Shown piece by piece: positions 9,942 to 20,094 of a stretch of 35,734 nucleotides of DNA (position 1 is its first letter; each line of letters begins with the position of its first letter). This DNA comes from an uncultured Francisellaceae bacterium (lineage in GTDB: Bacteria > Pseudomonadota > Gammaproteobacteria > Francisellales > CACEW01), in NCBI GenBank assembly GCA_905612315.1, contig CAJQSL010000073.1, forward strand, positions 1 to 35,734, written 5' to 3'. The notes beneath the pieces were generated by a model. That model saw only the letters and a list, made by a program, of their open reading frames with translations, did no database searches and was not told the origin of the DNA. Both the position numbers and the translations under genes were made by a program.

Positions 9942-11534
9942 TTAATATGATCCTGCTTGTACCCTTTTTAATACATGTTGTACATACGCAGTTGAAGTTT
10001 CATGTGATGTTGAAATAATTGGTTTGGGATATACTCCGAAATAAATAATAGGAACTGATAATATTATAAAAATCAGAGTCTCAATCGCATCAATATCTTT
10101 AATACCCTTAACTCCATTTAAAGTACCATTTGCAGCTTTTAAAACATTGCCACCAGGGACACCAAAGAAAACTCGCTTGATCATCCAAAGAGTGTAAGCC
10201 GGAGCAATAATTAAAGTAAGACCAGCAACTAACCCTATCCACATATGCGCTTTAAAAACCGCAAGGATAATCATGAATTCCCCGACAAAACCTGATGTTC
10301 CAGGCAAACCGACATTACTCATCGCAAATAACATTATAAATGCTGCAAATACTGGCATATGTTTTGCCATACCTTGTAGGTTATTAATTTCACGCGTGCC
10401 AAATCTTCTGTGCACATAATCAGCACCGATAAACAAACCACCTGAAGTAAAAGCATGCGCTATCATCATAAATATAGCACCCTGGACACCTAAAACAGCA
10501 TCATCATAATAACTATAAGAGTGCCCCTGCTTCTGGCCTATAATCATAAAAGTTGTAAAGATAGCCAGTGTAACTAGCCCCATATGTGAGATAGAAGAAT
10601 ATGCAATCAAACGTTTCATATTTTGCTGCACCATTGTAGCCATACCGACATAAACAATTCCGATTAGTGAAATAACTATCAAAATCATATCTAAATCATA
10701 ACTAATACCCGGAACTATGGGCAAAGTAAATCTTATAAAACCATAAGCTCCTAATTTAAGCATTAAAGCAGCCAGAACCACTGAACCACCAGTTGGTGCT
10801 TCAGTGTGAGCATCCGGCAACCAAGTGTGCACCGGCCACATCGGGATTTTAACTGCAAAAGCCGCTAAAAATGCTATAAATATCCAATTTTGTTCTGTTT
10901 GGGTAAGAGGCATATTTATAAACGAGCTAATCTCAAAACTTCCTGTTTTAGAGCCCATATATAAAAAGGCAATTAACATAAAAATCGAGCCTAAAAAAGT
11001 ATATAGAAAAAACTTAACCCCGGCATAAAACTTGTTTTTACCACCCCAAATACCAATACCCAAATACATAGGAACTAAAGATGCCTCAAAGAAAAAGTAA
11101 AACAAAACAGAATCAGTTGCTGCAAAACAACCGTTCATAATACCGGTTGATATTAGAAAAATCGCCAAATACTGGCCTATTTTATAATTAACCGTTCTCC
11201 ACGCAGCTAAGATAACCACCACATTGGTATAACAACTAAGAACTATAAATAAAATAGAAAAGCCATCAACTCCCAAATTATAATTAACATTTAAAAATGG
11301 TATCCAATGATGCGTCTCAACAAGTTGCATCATATCTTTACCATAAGGCTGATGAATATTTGGATTAAATTCCAAAATTAAAGGAACACAAAGTAATAAA
11401 GTTATTAACGCAATAATAAATGCAAAAGTTCGAGTTGTATTGGCGCGCTCATCAGTTCCAACCAACATAATTACAACACCACCAATAATAGGCAGCCAAA
11501 TTAACACACTTAATAAACCGTGAAAGGTGCTCAT
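9942..11534 (-). CDS. nuoM: NADH-quinone oxidoreductase subunit M
   Basis: NuoM is the second antiporter-like proton-pumping subunit of complex I. At 530 residues (E. coli 509) it carries FFFEASLVPMYLGIGIWGG with the conserved Glu, KIPMWPVHTWLPDAHTEAP, and QNMKRLIAYSSISHMG, all hallmarks of the Mrp/NuoM family. It lies between nuoL (45 bases upstream) and nuoN. It needs NuoA-I, which are not in this window, for a working complex. Confidence 0.97.
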   Translation of the reverse strand: MSTFHGLLSVLIWLPIIGGVVIMLVGTDERANTTRTFAFIIALITLLLCVPLILEFNPNIHQPYGKDMMQLVETHHWIPFLNVNYNLGVDGFSILFIVLSCYTNVVVILAAWRTVNYKIGQYLAIFLISTGIMNGCFAATDSVLFYFFFEASLVPMYLGIGIWGGKNKFYAGVKFFLYTFLGSIFMLIAFLYMGSKTGSFEISSFINMPLTQTEQNWIFIAFLAAFAVKIPMWPVHTWLPDAHTEAPTGGSVVLAALMLKLGAYGFIRFTLPIVPGISYDLDMILIVISLIGIVYVGMATMVQQNMKRLIAYSSISHMGLVTLAIFTTFMIIGQKQGHSYSYYDDAVLGVQGAIFMMIAHAFTSGGLFIGADYVHRRFGTREINNLQGMAKHMPVFAAFIMLFAMSNVGLPGTSGFVGEFMIILAVFKAHMWIGLVAGLTLIIAPAYTLWMIKRVFFGVPGGNVLKAANGTLNGVKGIKDIDAIETLIFIILSVPIIYFGVYPKPIISTSHETSTAYVQHVLKRVQAGSY

Positions 11535-11579
11535 TTATCGTTTTCCTTTAATATTTATAATTAATATTTATAATAAAAC

Positions 11580-13559
11580 TTAAAAAATTACTGCAATCAA
11601 AATTACTATCAAACCAATTAGCATCACAAATGCATATTGATATATATATCCAGTTTGCAATGAACCCACAGCTCTACCAATAAAACGTATAGCTCTAACC
11701 GAGCCATTCACTAATACACCATCAATAATTAGATGATCCCCAACAAACCAGAAAATTTTAGATAAAGCATGAAACGGCTTAGTTAAGAAATAATCATACA
11801 CATCATCTACAAAAAACTTCTTACAAAATGTTAGATACATAGATCCAAACCTTGATGTTAATATCTCAGGTATCTTTGGATATGCCACATAAGATAGCCA
11901 CATAATAAATATACCCGAAATAGCTAACCAAAATGGCAAGGTAGTAAATGAATGTACAAGAAATGCCCATGCTGATGGATAATCTTTAGCAAATACAGCA
12001 ATAACATCATTTCTTGGGAATAAAAATAAATCATTTTGGAAAAAGTGATGAGTCAATGGGCCAAAGAACATAAACCCTGCCGCAAATGCTGGAATAGCCA
12101 AGGCTATAAGAGGAATTAATACAGAAGCTGATGACTCTTTCATATGAGACTTAGCCTCATCACTCATGCGAGTCTTACCATGGAATACCATAAAGAACAT
12201 TCTAAAGGTATAAAGTGCTGTTACCATAGCGCCACCAACAACAAAGAAAGTAGCAATATCCGCCCCTGGGAAATTACAATGCTGCACCGCTTCTATTATT
12301 AAATCTTTTGAATAAAATCCTGAGAAAGGAGGAATTGCAGCTAATGACAATGCGCCGACCAAAAAGCAAATATAAGTTACCGGCATATACTTTCTTAAAC
12401 CGCCCATTTTGCGCATATCCTGCTCATGGTGCATGCCTAGAATTACAGAACCTGCAGCTAGGAATAATAAAGCTTTGAACGATGCGTGCGTCATCAGGTG
12501 ATATAGCCCTAATGAAAATGCTGAAGCACCTTCACCTGCCATCATGTAACCCAGTTGAGATAAAGTAGAGTAAGCAATCACCCGCTTTATATCCATTTGA
12601 ACAAGACCAATTAGCCCCATGAAAAAACAAGTAGCACTTCCTAAGACTAAAATCATACTCATAGCTGGCACTGAAAACTCAAACATAGGAGATAATCTTG
12701 ACACCATATAAACACCAGCTGTTACCATAGTAGCAGCATGAATCAAAGCTGAAATAGGCGTTGGGCCTTCCATTGATCCTTCCAGCCACACATGCAGAGG
12801 AATCTGGGCTGACTTACCCATAGCACCAATAAATAATAAGATACACATCAATGTTATAACATCAACTCTTGGACCTGATGGGTATAAAGCAACAGTAATT
12901 GAGTGCTTCGCAAACCCTGGCATAAAACCAAATACAGTTTGGTAATCTAATGAATTTGTATACATTAAAACTAATGCTATACCTAATAAAAATCCTAGGT
13001 CCCCAACTCTATTTACTATAAAAGCTTTAATACTTGCAACATTTGATTTCTCTCGATGAAACCAAAAACCAATTAATAAATAAGAGACTAAACCTACTCC
13101 TTCCCAACCAAAATAAAGCAATAAAAAGTTATTTGCTAAAACTAAAGATAACATCGCAAAGGTAAATCCTGAAATATAACAGAAAAACCTTATATAACCA
13201 GGGTCATCATCCATATATCCAATTGAATAAATATGTACAAAAAATGACACAAAAGTCACAACGATCATCATGTAGCAGGTTAGTCTGTCAATTAAAAAGC
13301 CTATTCTAAGATGTATGCTCGTTACATTCACCCAATCATAAACATTAAAATCATACGCTTTAACTTCAGGATGAATTACTGTCATTAATGCCATAAAATA
13401 AATAGCAAGAGCTAATGATACACCCACTAAAATAATTGTAATCCAAGAAACTGCCGCCCTGCCAATTTTTTTTCCCACAAAGCCTGCTATTAAACATCCA
13501 AGTGCCGGCGCTAATAATAAAACCAAAGATAATAGTTTAATCGTTGATGCATCTGTCAT
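11580..13559 (-). CDS. nuoL: NADH-quinone oxidoreductase subunit L
   Basis: NuoL is the distal antiporter-like subunit of complex I, with a long lateral amphipathic helix near the C-terminus. At 659 residues it is somewhat longer than E. coli NuoL (613). Family blocks seen are LLLYFGWEGVGLVSYLLIGFW, KSAQIPLHVWLEGSMEGPTP, HAATMVTAGVYMVSR and DIKRVIAYSTLSQLGYM. The C-terminal segment (YDYFLTKPFHALSKIFW, followed by hydrophobic helices) matches the lateral helix and terminal anchor. The preceding gene is nuoK, 48 bases away. Confidence 0.97.
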   Translation of the reverse strand: MTDASTIKLLSLVLLLAPALGCLIAGFVGKKIGRAAVSWITIILVGVSLALAIYFMALMTVIHPEVKAYDFNVYDWVNVTSIHLRIGFLIDRLTCYMMIVVTFVSFFVHIYSIGYMDDDPGYIRFFCYISGFTFAMLSLVLANNFLLLYFGWEGVGLVSYLLIGFWFHREKSNVASIKAFIVNRVGDLGFLLGIALVLMYTNSLDYQTVFGFMPGFAKHSITVALYPSGPRVDVITLMCILLFIGAMGKSAQIPLHVWLEGSMEGPTPISALIHAATMVTAGVYMVSRLSPMFEFSVPAMSMILVLGSATCFFMGLIGLVQMDIKRVIAYSTLSQLGYMMAGEGASAFSLGLYHLMTHASFKALLFLAAGSVILGMHHEQDMRKMGGLRKYMPVTYICFLVGALSLAAIPPFSGFYSKDLIIEAVQHCNFPGADIATFFVVGGAMVTALYTFRMFFMVFHGKTRMSDEAKSHMKESSASVLIPLIALAIPAFAAGFMFFGPLTHHFFQNDLFLFPRNDVIAVFAKDYPSAWAFLVHSFTTLPFWLAISGIFIMWLSYVAYPKIPEILTSRFGSMYLTFCKKFFVDDVYDYFLTKPFHALSKIFWFVGDHLIIDGVLVNGSVRAIRFIGRAVGSLQTGYIYQYAFVMLIGLIVILIAVIF

Positions 13560-13607
13560 TTTAAATTATCAAACCTCTATTTAATCCAACCACTAAAAAA
13601 CTTCAAA

Positions 13608-13925
13608 CTAACCTTTCAATATATTCATATCAGACATGTCAATCGAACTTTTTTGCCTAAAATAAATAATAACTATTGCTAAGCCAATTGCAGATTCTGC
13701 AGCGGCTACAGTTAAGATAAAAAACACAAAAATCTCACCTACGATATGCCCCCCATAAGCTGCAAATGCCACAAAATTTGTATTAACCGATAAAAGCATA
13801 AGCTCTATACACATCAATAAAACTATTAGATTGCGCCGATTTATAATAATTCCAGCGACGCTAATTACAAATAAAATAGCTGAAACTATTAAATAATTTG
13901 ATAATGGAAGTTGATACGGAATCAT
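13608..13925 (-). CDS. nuoK: NADH-quinone oxidoreductase subunit K
   Basis: NuoK is a small complex I membrane subunit (ND4L homologue). It has 105 residues and three transmembrane helices. The conserved [22 protein letters not shown] helix carries a buried Glu, and a second Glu lies in [19 protein letters not shown]. It is 32 bases downstream of nuoJ. Length and motifs are normal. Confidence 0.97.
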   Translation of the reverse strand: MIPYQLPLSNYLIVSAILFVISVAGIIINRRNLIVLLMCIELMLLSVNTNFVAFAAYGGHIVGEIFVFFILTVAAAESAIGLAIVIIYFRQKSSIDMSDMNILKG

Positions 13926-13957
13926 AAATAACCACTCTTTTAAAAATTTTAATAAAT

Positions 13958-14560
13958 CTATTTTTCTGATTTAAGATTAACCAATTTAACTCTTTTCTTT
14001 GGATCTGCTGCTATTTGTGCACTAATTTTTTGCCTTTTAGCTGATTTAGATGGCCCGCGATGCGCCAATGTTATCGCTGAAATCATTGCTACCAATAAAA
14101 TTGCGCCAACCACTTCAAAAGGATAAACAAAATCCTCGAATAATCTATCAGCTAATACCGCGACATTACTATATCCTTGTGAGTGCATCTGTGGCATTGG
14201 AACATGTTTTAAATTAAATGCTTGCGAACCTATAACAGAATAAATAAGTCCAAATAAAATTAATGCTGCAAGAAAAGCTATAAGCCAGTAACTCATATAT
14301 TTTTTGCGAGTTTTTTCTTGCTCAATATTTAACATCATTACGACAAACAAAAACAAAACCATTACCGCGCCAACATAAACTACTACTAAAACCAAAGCCA
14401 AGAACTCAGCTTGCATTGTAAGCCATAAGCCACTTGCCCCAACAAAAGTTAAAACCAAAGACAAAACCGCTTTAACTGGATCCCTAGAGCTTATTACCAT
14501 TAGTGCGCCAACAATGGTAATGGCAGCAAGACAAATAAATAAGAAGTTAAAACCTATCAT
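13958..14560 (-). CDS. nuoJ: NADH-quinone oxidoreductase subunit J
   Basis: NuoJ (ND6 homologue) is a five-helix membrane subunit of complex I. It is 200 residues long. [23 protein letters not shown] and [26 protein letters not shown] are the conserved helices. The C-terminus is a short basic tail ([11 protein letters not shown]...[13 protein letters not shown]). It is the first gene of a five-gene nuoJKLMN block. In most gammaproteobacteria nuoI precedes it, whereas here a 138-base gap and glutamate dehydrogenase do. It has its own promoter candidate at 14599-14627. Confidence 0.96.
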   Translation of the reverse strand: MIGFNFLFICLAAITIVGALMVISSRDPVKAVLSLVLTFVGASGLWLTMQAEFLALVLVVVYVGAVMVLFLFVVMMLNIEQEKTRKKYMSYWLIAFLAALILFGLIYSVIGSQAFNLKHVPMPQMHSQGYSNVAVLADRLFEDFVYPFEVVGAILLVAMISAITLAHRGPSKSAKRQKISAQIAADPKKRVKLVNLKSEK

Positions 14561-14598
14561 TAAGTAACCTTATTATTCTTTCTAAAATACTCTAAATT

Positions 14599-14627
14599 AT
14601 TTTACGCTTAATCAATATTAGTTGCAA
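14599..14627 (-). promoter_or_regulatory. Candidate sigma-70 promoter for nuoJKLMN
   Basis: On the minus strand TTGCAA (14622-14627) and TAAAAT (14599-14604) are separated by exactly 17 bases, 39 bases before the nuoJ start. Such a promoter is expected if nuoJ-N has been cut off from nuoA-I. Confidence 0.6.
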
Positions 14628-14698
14628 AAGCAAATACATTACACAAAAAAACCGCTGCCTATTATGAACATCTGAATAAGAATTGTAAATAATTTTAG

Positions 14699-16024
14699 TT
14701 AAGCTGAAAAATAACCATGTGTACCCTGCGCTGATACTGCATCACATAACCTATTTAAAGCATGGATATATGCAGCTGTTCGCATATCAGTCTCATAATG
14801 GTCCATAAGCCTATATACATTATAGAACTCTGTAACCATTTTCTCTTTCAATCTTTTATGAACTTTATCAAGACTCCAGTAATAGCCGGACTTGTTTTGT
14901 AACCACTCAAAATAGCTTACAGTAACCCCGCCTGCATTAGCTAAGATATCAGGCACAACTAAAACACCCATTTCTTGTAAAATTTCAGCCGCATCAGGAG
15001 TAGTTGGTCCATTTGCAAGTTCTATAATAACTTGAGCTTTAATATTATTTACATTATCTATAACAATTTGATTTTCTAACGCAGCTGGAACTAAAACCTC
15101 TACATCTAACTCTAGTAAACCTGCATTATCTATTTTTGAAACGCCTTGATTGCCAGCATGAGAAAAATCTAAGTAGCCATATTTTTTCTTAACATTTAAC
15201 CAATGCATAACATCAAGGCCTTCTGGATCATAAACTCCTGATCTGGAATCACTAATTGCAACAACTTTATAACCATCATCAGATAATAATTTAGCGGCAT
15301 GTCTTCCAGCATTACCAAAGCCTTGGATGGCAACTTTTATTTGATCTTTTTGCCAATTTTTTATTTTCTCAATTTCTTTTATACAGTAGAAACCGCCTCG
15401 TGCGGTAGCATCGTCTCTACCCAAGCTACCTCCCAAAGGAATTGGTTTACCCGTAATTACGCCATGAGTTTGCGCTCGCATGATGCTTGAATATTCATCC
15501 ATCATCCAACCCATTATTTTATCATTGGTATACATATCAGGCGCCGGAATATCTTTTTGTGGCCCAATAAAATCAACTATTTGTTTTATATAGCCTCTAG
15601 ATAATCTTTCAATTTCTAATCTAGATAATTTTTTTGTATCTACTATCACCCCACCTTTAGCACCCCCAAATGGTATTCCCACTACAGCGCATTTCATAGT
15701 CATCCAAAAAGCTAGTGCTTTTATTTCATCTACGGATACATTTGGGTGAAATCTAATTCCGCCTTTAGTAGGCCCTCTAGTATCATCATGCTGAACTCTA
15801 TATCCTTTGAAAATACTTAAAGTTCCATTATCTCGTCTGACAGGAATAGAAACTTCCATACAAGATTTAGGGTGTCTTAGTCTCATTGCAACTTCTGGAT
15901 CAAGCTGAGTATATTTTAATGCTTTATCTAAATTTAATAATGCGCTATCAAAAATACTTATTTTAGTTGTTGTCTTTTCTTTATTATCTGTAACTTTTTC
16001 TTGCACAACGGCTGCACCTGACAT
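14699..16024 (-). CDS. Glu/Leu/Phe/Val dehydrogenase, probably NAD-type glutamate dehydrogenase
   Basis: The enzyme interconverts glutamate and 2-oxoglutarate plus ammonium, most likely in the catabolic direction in a host-associated bacterium that uses amino acids. At 441 residues it matches the hexameric RocG/GudB-like group. Seen are KGGIRFHP (substrate-binding region), MTMKCAVVGIPFGGAKGG (catalytic Lys region), PAPDMYTND (catalytic Asp) and a Rossmann motif GFGNAGRHAA. The frame can open at a TTG at 16036, but the ATG at 16024 has GAGGTG 4 bases upstream and is preferred. It occupies the place where nuoI would be expected upstream of nuoJ. Whether it prefers NAD or NADP cannot be fixed by eye. 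Confidence 0.92.
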   Translation of the reverse strand: MSGAAVVQEKVTDNKEKTTTKISIFDSALLNLDKALKYTQLDPEVAMRLRHPKSCMEVSIPVRRDNGTLSIFKGYRVQHDDTRGPTKGGIRFHPNVSVDEIKALAFWMTMKCAVVGIPFGGAKGGVIVDTKKLSRLEIERLSRGYIKQIVDFIGPQKDIPAPDMYTNDKIMGWMMDEYSSIMRAQTHGVITGKPIPLGGSLGRDDATARGGFYCIKEIEKIKNWQKDQIKVAIQGFGNAGRHAAKLLSDDGYKVVAISDSRSGVYDPEGLDVMHWLNVKKKYGYLDFSHAGNQGVSKIDNAGLLELDVEVLVPAALENQIVIDNVNNIKAQVIIELANGPTTPDAAEILQEMGVLVVPDILANAGGVTVSYFEWLQNKSGYYWSLDKVHKRLKEKMVTEFYNVYRLMDHYETDMRTAAYIHALNRLCDAVSAQGTHGYFSA

Positions 16025-16104
16025 ACGACACCTCAAAATATTTATAGTTAAAATAAAAAATCAAGTAAGTATAGATAATGTAATTTCAATTTAAAAGCAA
16101 TAAA

Positions 16105-19100
16105 CTAACTAATAATCCTAGCTAATAAATCTAGAGGGTGTAACACTTCTTGTCTCTCCATGCGCTCAATCTGACACCTACAAGAAAAACCACTCGCAAC
16201 AATATTAGCAATGCCAGTATCTTTAACAACCTTCTCCCAATTACTTTTATAAATACCAATTGCCTTGGATTTGTTTTCACTAAGATGCCCATATAAACCT
16301 GCCATACCACAACAGCCAATAGGCTCATAACCTAACTTAACTCCAAAATAGTTAAAAACTTTTTGCCATTGCTTATTAGCATCTGGAACCCCGGCTCTCT
16401 CAATACAATGGGTTAATATCTTATAACCTTCAGGCTGATTATGTGATAAAGCCTTAAGCCATTTTTCTTTTGCTTTAAGCTTATTATCTACAACCTCACT
16501 CATCCAACTTTGAACTAACTTAACTTCATATCTACAAGCTTTGGAAAAAGCTTTTTTATATTCCTCTTCATAAAATAAAGTAACACTTGGCTCTATTCCT
16601 ATTATTGGAATATTAATTTTTGCTAACTCATTAAATATTAATATATTATTTCTTGCCTTTTCTTTAAATTCATCAAGCATTCCCATATGGTGCAGCATTT
16701 TACCCGAAGCAGGAATCGGCAATAAATATACTTGATAACCCAAAGCCTCTATAACTTTAGCTGTATTTTCAATAACACTTGACTCATAAAGAGCATTAAA
16801 AGAATCGGTTAACAAACAAACTGCTTTACCAGTTTGGGCCATTTTTTTCACTAACTCTTTTGCTTTCTTATCAAAAGGAATTGCTTCCCGGCAATATCCT
16901 TTTTTTACTCTTGGCAAATCACTTAAGCCAACTATTCTCTCTAAAAACCAATCTGTCATTTTATTATCAAGGGCTATTTTGGTAAGTAATGGCCATTTTT
17001 TCCTAAAATTAGACATGTCTTCAAATCTTGCGATCAATAAATCCTGCCAGGATCTTCCAAATCTTTTATGATATTCATATAGAAATTTTGATCGCATATA
17101 AGGAATATTTACTTTTACAGGACAACTAGTAGCACAAGCCTTACACCCTAAACAACCTTGCATAGCCCTATATACTTGATGCGAAAAATCTTTTTTCTGA
17201 ACATATTTAAATAATGCCCAGGATCTAGGGGTAAAAAAACGTAAATAACGATAGCTTCTATCAGTCCAATCATCTTTTTGCGTAGATACAGGCATAAATA
17301 CATCAGGTGCCGTCTTGGTTTTCTTACCCTTATTCTCCTCTATACTTTTTTGCAACAAAGCCTCAGCTTCTTTTTTAGCAGCCTTCTCCTTTCTAACTTT
17401 AGCGGTAGCTAGCAACAACCACTCCCGCAATAACATAGCCCTACCCTTGGGAGAGTGGATTCTATCATAAGTTGCCTTATAAGACGGGCACATAACAACA
17501 TTCGTTTCATAACTCATACATTGTGCATTACCATTACATAAAAAAGATTCAGCATATATACCACGAACATTATCGGGAATACTCCTATCAATATCTCCTC
17601 TAAAATCTTGCCCTATTTTTTTTAAGCCTAAATCCTCTATATCACTATCTAAATCTAATGGAGATGCTAATTTACCAGGGTTTAATTTATTATGTGGATC
17701 AAATACAGTTTTAACTTTACGCATCAGCGTATATAAGTCTTCTCCTAAATACTCTGGCAAAAATACACTTTTATAACCTTTACCATGTTCTGCCCAGAAT
17801 AGGCCATTATATTTTTTAACCAACTCATTTACTTTTTGCGATATCTCAACAAACCATTTTTGATGCGTTTTATCCATCATATTTAAAGCTGGCCTAACAT
17901 GAATACAGCCAACATCCGCATGTCCAAACATGCCATACTTTAAGCCATAACCATCTAAAATCTCACGAAACTCATCAATATACTCAGGCAGTTTATCCGG
18001 AGATACTACAGTATCTTCAACAAAGGCAATTGGTTGAGCTGGCCCTTGCATAGCGGCTAATAAACCAACTCCTTTTTTTCTAATAGCCCAAAGTGATTTT
18101 ATTTGGGTCTTATCTTCAGTTTTATAATGCTGTAATACTTTGCCATCTTTGAGAAAATTACCATCTACTTTTTTAGATAAACTACTTAAAGGGCAATTAA
18201 ACTCAATTAAATTTAAGCCTCTAAGCTTATCATCAAAAGAAAAATAATCTTTAACATCATGATAAACCTCGTCTTTTTTGGCCAACTCCAATATATTCCA
18301 ATCAACTATTTCTATTGCAATTGGTTTCAAAGCTCTAAGGCGTAAACTATCAGATAGCGCATCCCTAAAACTTGAATAACCCAAGACCAAAAGACACTTG
18401 TTCTCAGGTATAGGAATTAAATTCAATGTAAGCTCGGTACAAAAAGTTAAAGTTCCCTCTGATCCTGATAAAAGAGAGTTTAAGTCAACTTTTTTAAGTT
18501 TATCTTGTGGCTTGTTATCAGCCTTATCTAAAGCATTCTTTAAATTATACCCTGTTAAAAATCTTTGTAATTTAGGAAATTTGCTATTAATTAATTTCGC
18601 ATGCGGGCTAATTAGCGTGTAGAGATCTTGTTCTAACTTACTTGTGGTTTCATCTTGGTGTTTTTTATCACAAACCAATAAACTTCCATCTGTCATGACA
18701 TGTCTCGATGCCAAAACATGATCTGATGTTTTACCATAAACCATAGAACCCTTGCCACAAGCATCGGTATTAAACATTCCGCCCAAAGTTGCCCGATTAC
18801 TTGTAGAAATGGACAAAGGTAAAAAGACCCCTCTTGGTTTAAGAGTTTCATTCAACTGATCTAGAATAACTCCCGACTGAACCCTGACCCAGCGCCCTAA
18901 CTCATCGATTTCTAGAATCTTGCGCATGTACCTAGAACAATCTACCAAAATACCATTTGTTAATGACTGTCCATTAGTTCCTGTCCCACCACCTCGGGGA
19001 GAAAAAACTACAGATCTAAATCTATCAGCACTTGCCAAGCGCATCATAACAACTATATCTTGCTCATATTTTGGAAAAACAACAACCTGAGGGCAGTTAT

Positions 19101-19245
19101 GGTATACACTATTATCGGATGACAAACTCACACGATCAGCTAAATCTACACTAATATCACCATGAAATGACTTGCTCTTAAGAGCGGAAAGAAAAAATCT
19201 TATAGCTGGAGAGAAACGATCATCAATTGGAAGCTTTGGAATCAT
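16105..19245 (-). CDS. ydiJ: YdiJ-type FAD/4Fe-4S D-2-hydroxyglutarate dehydrogenase
   Basis: This large flavin and iron-sulfur oxidase of 1046 residues has the length and layout of E. coli YdiJ (1018), a D-2-hydroxyglutarate dehydrogenase. The N-terminal FAD-binding PCMH domain (about 45-280) contains SPRGGGTGTNGQSL and TLGGMFNTDACGKGSMVYGKTSDHV. The FAD-oxidase C-terminal fold follows (GMFGHADVGCIHVRP). Next is a ferredoxin-like region with GCLGCKACATSCPVKVNIP, then a cysteine-rich CCG-type domain containing IGCCGMAGLYG and SGFSCRCQIERM. It lies 80 bases upstream of the glutamate dehydrogenase on the same strand. The pairing would link 2-hydroxyglutarate and glutamate to 2-oxoglutarate; that functional link is inferred. 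Confidence 0.93.
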   Translation of the reverse strand: MIPKLPIDDRFSPAIRFFLSALKSKSFHGDISVDLADRVSLSSDNSVYHNCPQVVVFPKYEQDIVVMMRLASADRFRSVVFSPRGGGTGTNGQSLTNGILVDCSRYMRKILEIDELGRWVRVQSGVILDQLNETLKPRGVFLPLSISTSNRATLGGMFNTDACGKGSMVYGKTSDHVLASRHVMTDGSLLVCDKKHQDETTSKLEQDLYTLISPHAKLINSKFPKLQRFLTGYNLKNALDKADNKPQDKLKKVDLNSLLSGSEGTLTFCTELTLNLIPIPENKCLLVLGYSSFRDALSDSLRLRALKPIAIEIVDWNILELAKKDEVYHDVKDYFSFDDKLRGLNLIEFNCPLSSLSKKVDGNFLKDGKVLQHYKTEDKTQIKSLWAIRKKGVGLLAAMQGPAQPIAFVEDTVVSPDKLPEYIDEFREILDGYGLKYGMFGHADVGCIHVRPALNMMDKTHQKWFVEISQKVNELVKKYNGLFWAEHGKGYKSVFLPEYLGEDLYTLMRKVKTVFDPHNKLNPGKLASPLDLDSDIEDLGLKKIGQDFRGDIDRSIPDNVRGIYAESFLCNGNAQCMSYETNVVMCPSYKATYDRIHSPKGRAMLLREWLLLATAKVRKEKAAKKEAEALLQKSIEENKGKKTKTAPDVFMPVSTQKDDWTDRSYRYLRFFTPRSWALFKYVQKKDFSHQVYRAMQGCLGCKACATSCPVKVNIPYMRSKFLYEYHKRFGRSWQDLLIARFEDMSNFRKKWPLLTKIALDNKMTDWFLERIVGLSDLPRVKKGYCREAIPFDKKAKELVKKMAQTGKAVCLLTDSFNALYESSVIENTAKVIEALGYQVYLLPIPASGKMLHHMGMLDEFKEKARNNILIFNELAKINIPIIGIEPSVTLFYEEEYKKAFSKACRYEVKLVQSWMSEVVDNKLKAKEKWLKALSHNQPEGYKILTHCIERAGVPDANKQWQKVFNYFGVKLGYEPIGCCGMAGLYGHLSENKSKAIGIYKSNWEKVVKDTGIANIVASGFSCRCQIERMERQEVLHPLDLLARIIS

Positions 19246-19350
19246 CTTGTTACATTATTTCAATAAGTTATTATTTATAATACAAGAGTAGCATAGCTTA
19301 TTTATTTCATACAATATTAATAGATTAACCGCAAAAAATATTTATTACTT

Positions 19351-19791
19351 TTATATAAAACCAAATCCACTTTTACTAGTATCAACAGAACCAGCAGATT
19401 GTTCACCATCTATAAAGGCAAAAGCACTAGCACCTGTCGTCTCTTGCGGTACAGGCTTTTGTTTTGCTGATTTAGCCTCAGACATTCCTTGCGCAGCAAC
19501 AGCCTGAACAGAAGATTTTTTAGCAGCTCCAGCACCTCCTCCCGCCTGTTCTTTTTGTAAAGAAACTGCTGTTTTAGGTCTTGATATTACTGGGCGAATG
19601 ATTGGAAGCCCGGGCAACATATTATCTGGGTTAAAACCTAATGTGTTTGTTACTTTTCCTTTTTCAGCAATGGAACTCCCAGGCGGAACATAATTTACTA
19701 CATCTTGAGAATCATCAGAACCTGCATCTTTATAACCACAGGTATTAACTCTTGTTGGACCAATTCCTACTTTAGAAAACAAATTAAACAC
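19351..19791 (-). CDS. Unknown Gly/Ala/Pro-rich small protein with repeated AFAFI/GFGFI motif
   Basis: A 146-residue protein that I do not recognise. It starts at a GTG at 19791 with AAGGAG 6 bases upstream, which supports its being real. It has no signal peptide or membrane helix and looks largely disordered: a proline-containing N half, an Ala/Gly/Lys/Gln-rich middle, and a C-terminus with ASAFAFIDG and a final SGFGFI. The repeated S(A/G)F(A/G)FI resembles the short linear motif by which the eukaryotic AP-4 accessory protein tepsin binds the AP-4 epsilon ear (S[AV]F[SA]FLN). The resemblance is suggestive only. GC in one line (about 27 of 60) is higher than in flanking genes. It is transcribed alone, 105 bases before ydiJ. 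Confidence 0.6.
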   Translation of the reverse strand: MFNLFSKVGIGPTRVNTCGYKDAGSDDSQDVVNYVPPGSSIAEKGKVTNTLGFNPDNMLPGLPIIRPVISRPKTAVSLQKEQAGGGAGAAKKSSVQAVAAQGMSEAKSAKQKPVPQETTGASAFAFIDGEQSAGSVDTSKSGFGFI

Positions 19792-20094
19792 AAATCACTC
19801 CTTGTTTATTATTATAAAATTTTTATTAATTCTAATTTTTTCAAATTAAATTACTTTCTTAAGTAAAAATCAATGGATATTTTAACTTAAGCCTTTTTAA
19901 TAAAAAACCAATAGATCATTATAAATAAAACTCACACATTAATATTCAGCTCAAATTATATATTGCAAAAACAAAAACTATAATTCGCCTAAAACGCTAT
20001 AATCCTATTTCCTAGAAAGTTTGCACGATTTAAAGTTATAATATAGAAATAATTAATATAAATATTTTTCAAAAAAACCTAACATAACCTTATC
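19792..20094. other. AT-rich divergent intergenic region before uvrA
   Basis: The 303 bases lie between the minus-strand 19351-19791 gene and plus-strand uvrA. They presumably hold both promoters. A TATAAT at 20037-20042 could be a uvrA -10 box, but the -35 region 17 bases upstream is poor. No LexA-type palindrome was seen. No ORF, RNA gene or convincing repeat was found. Confidence 0.4.
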
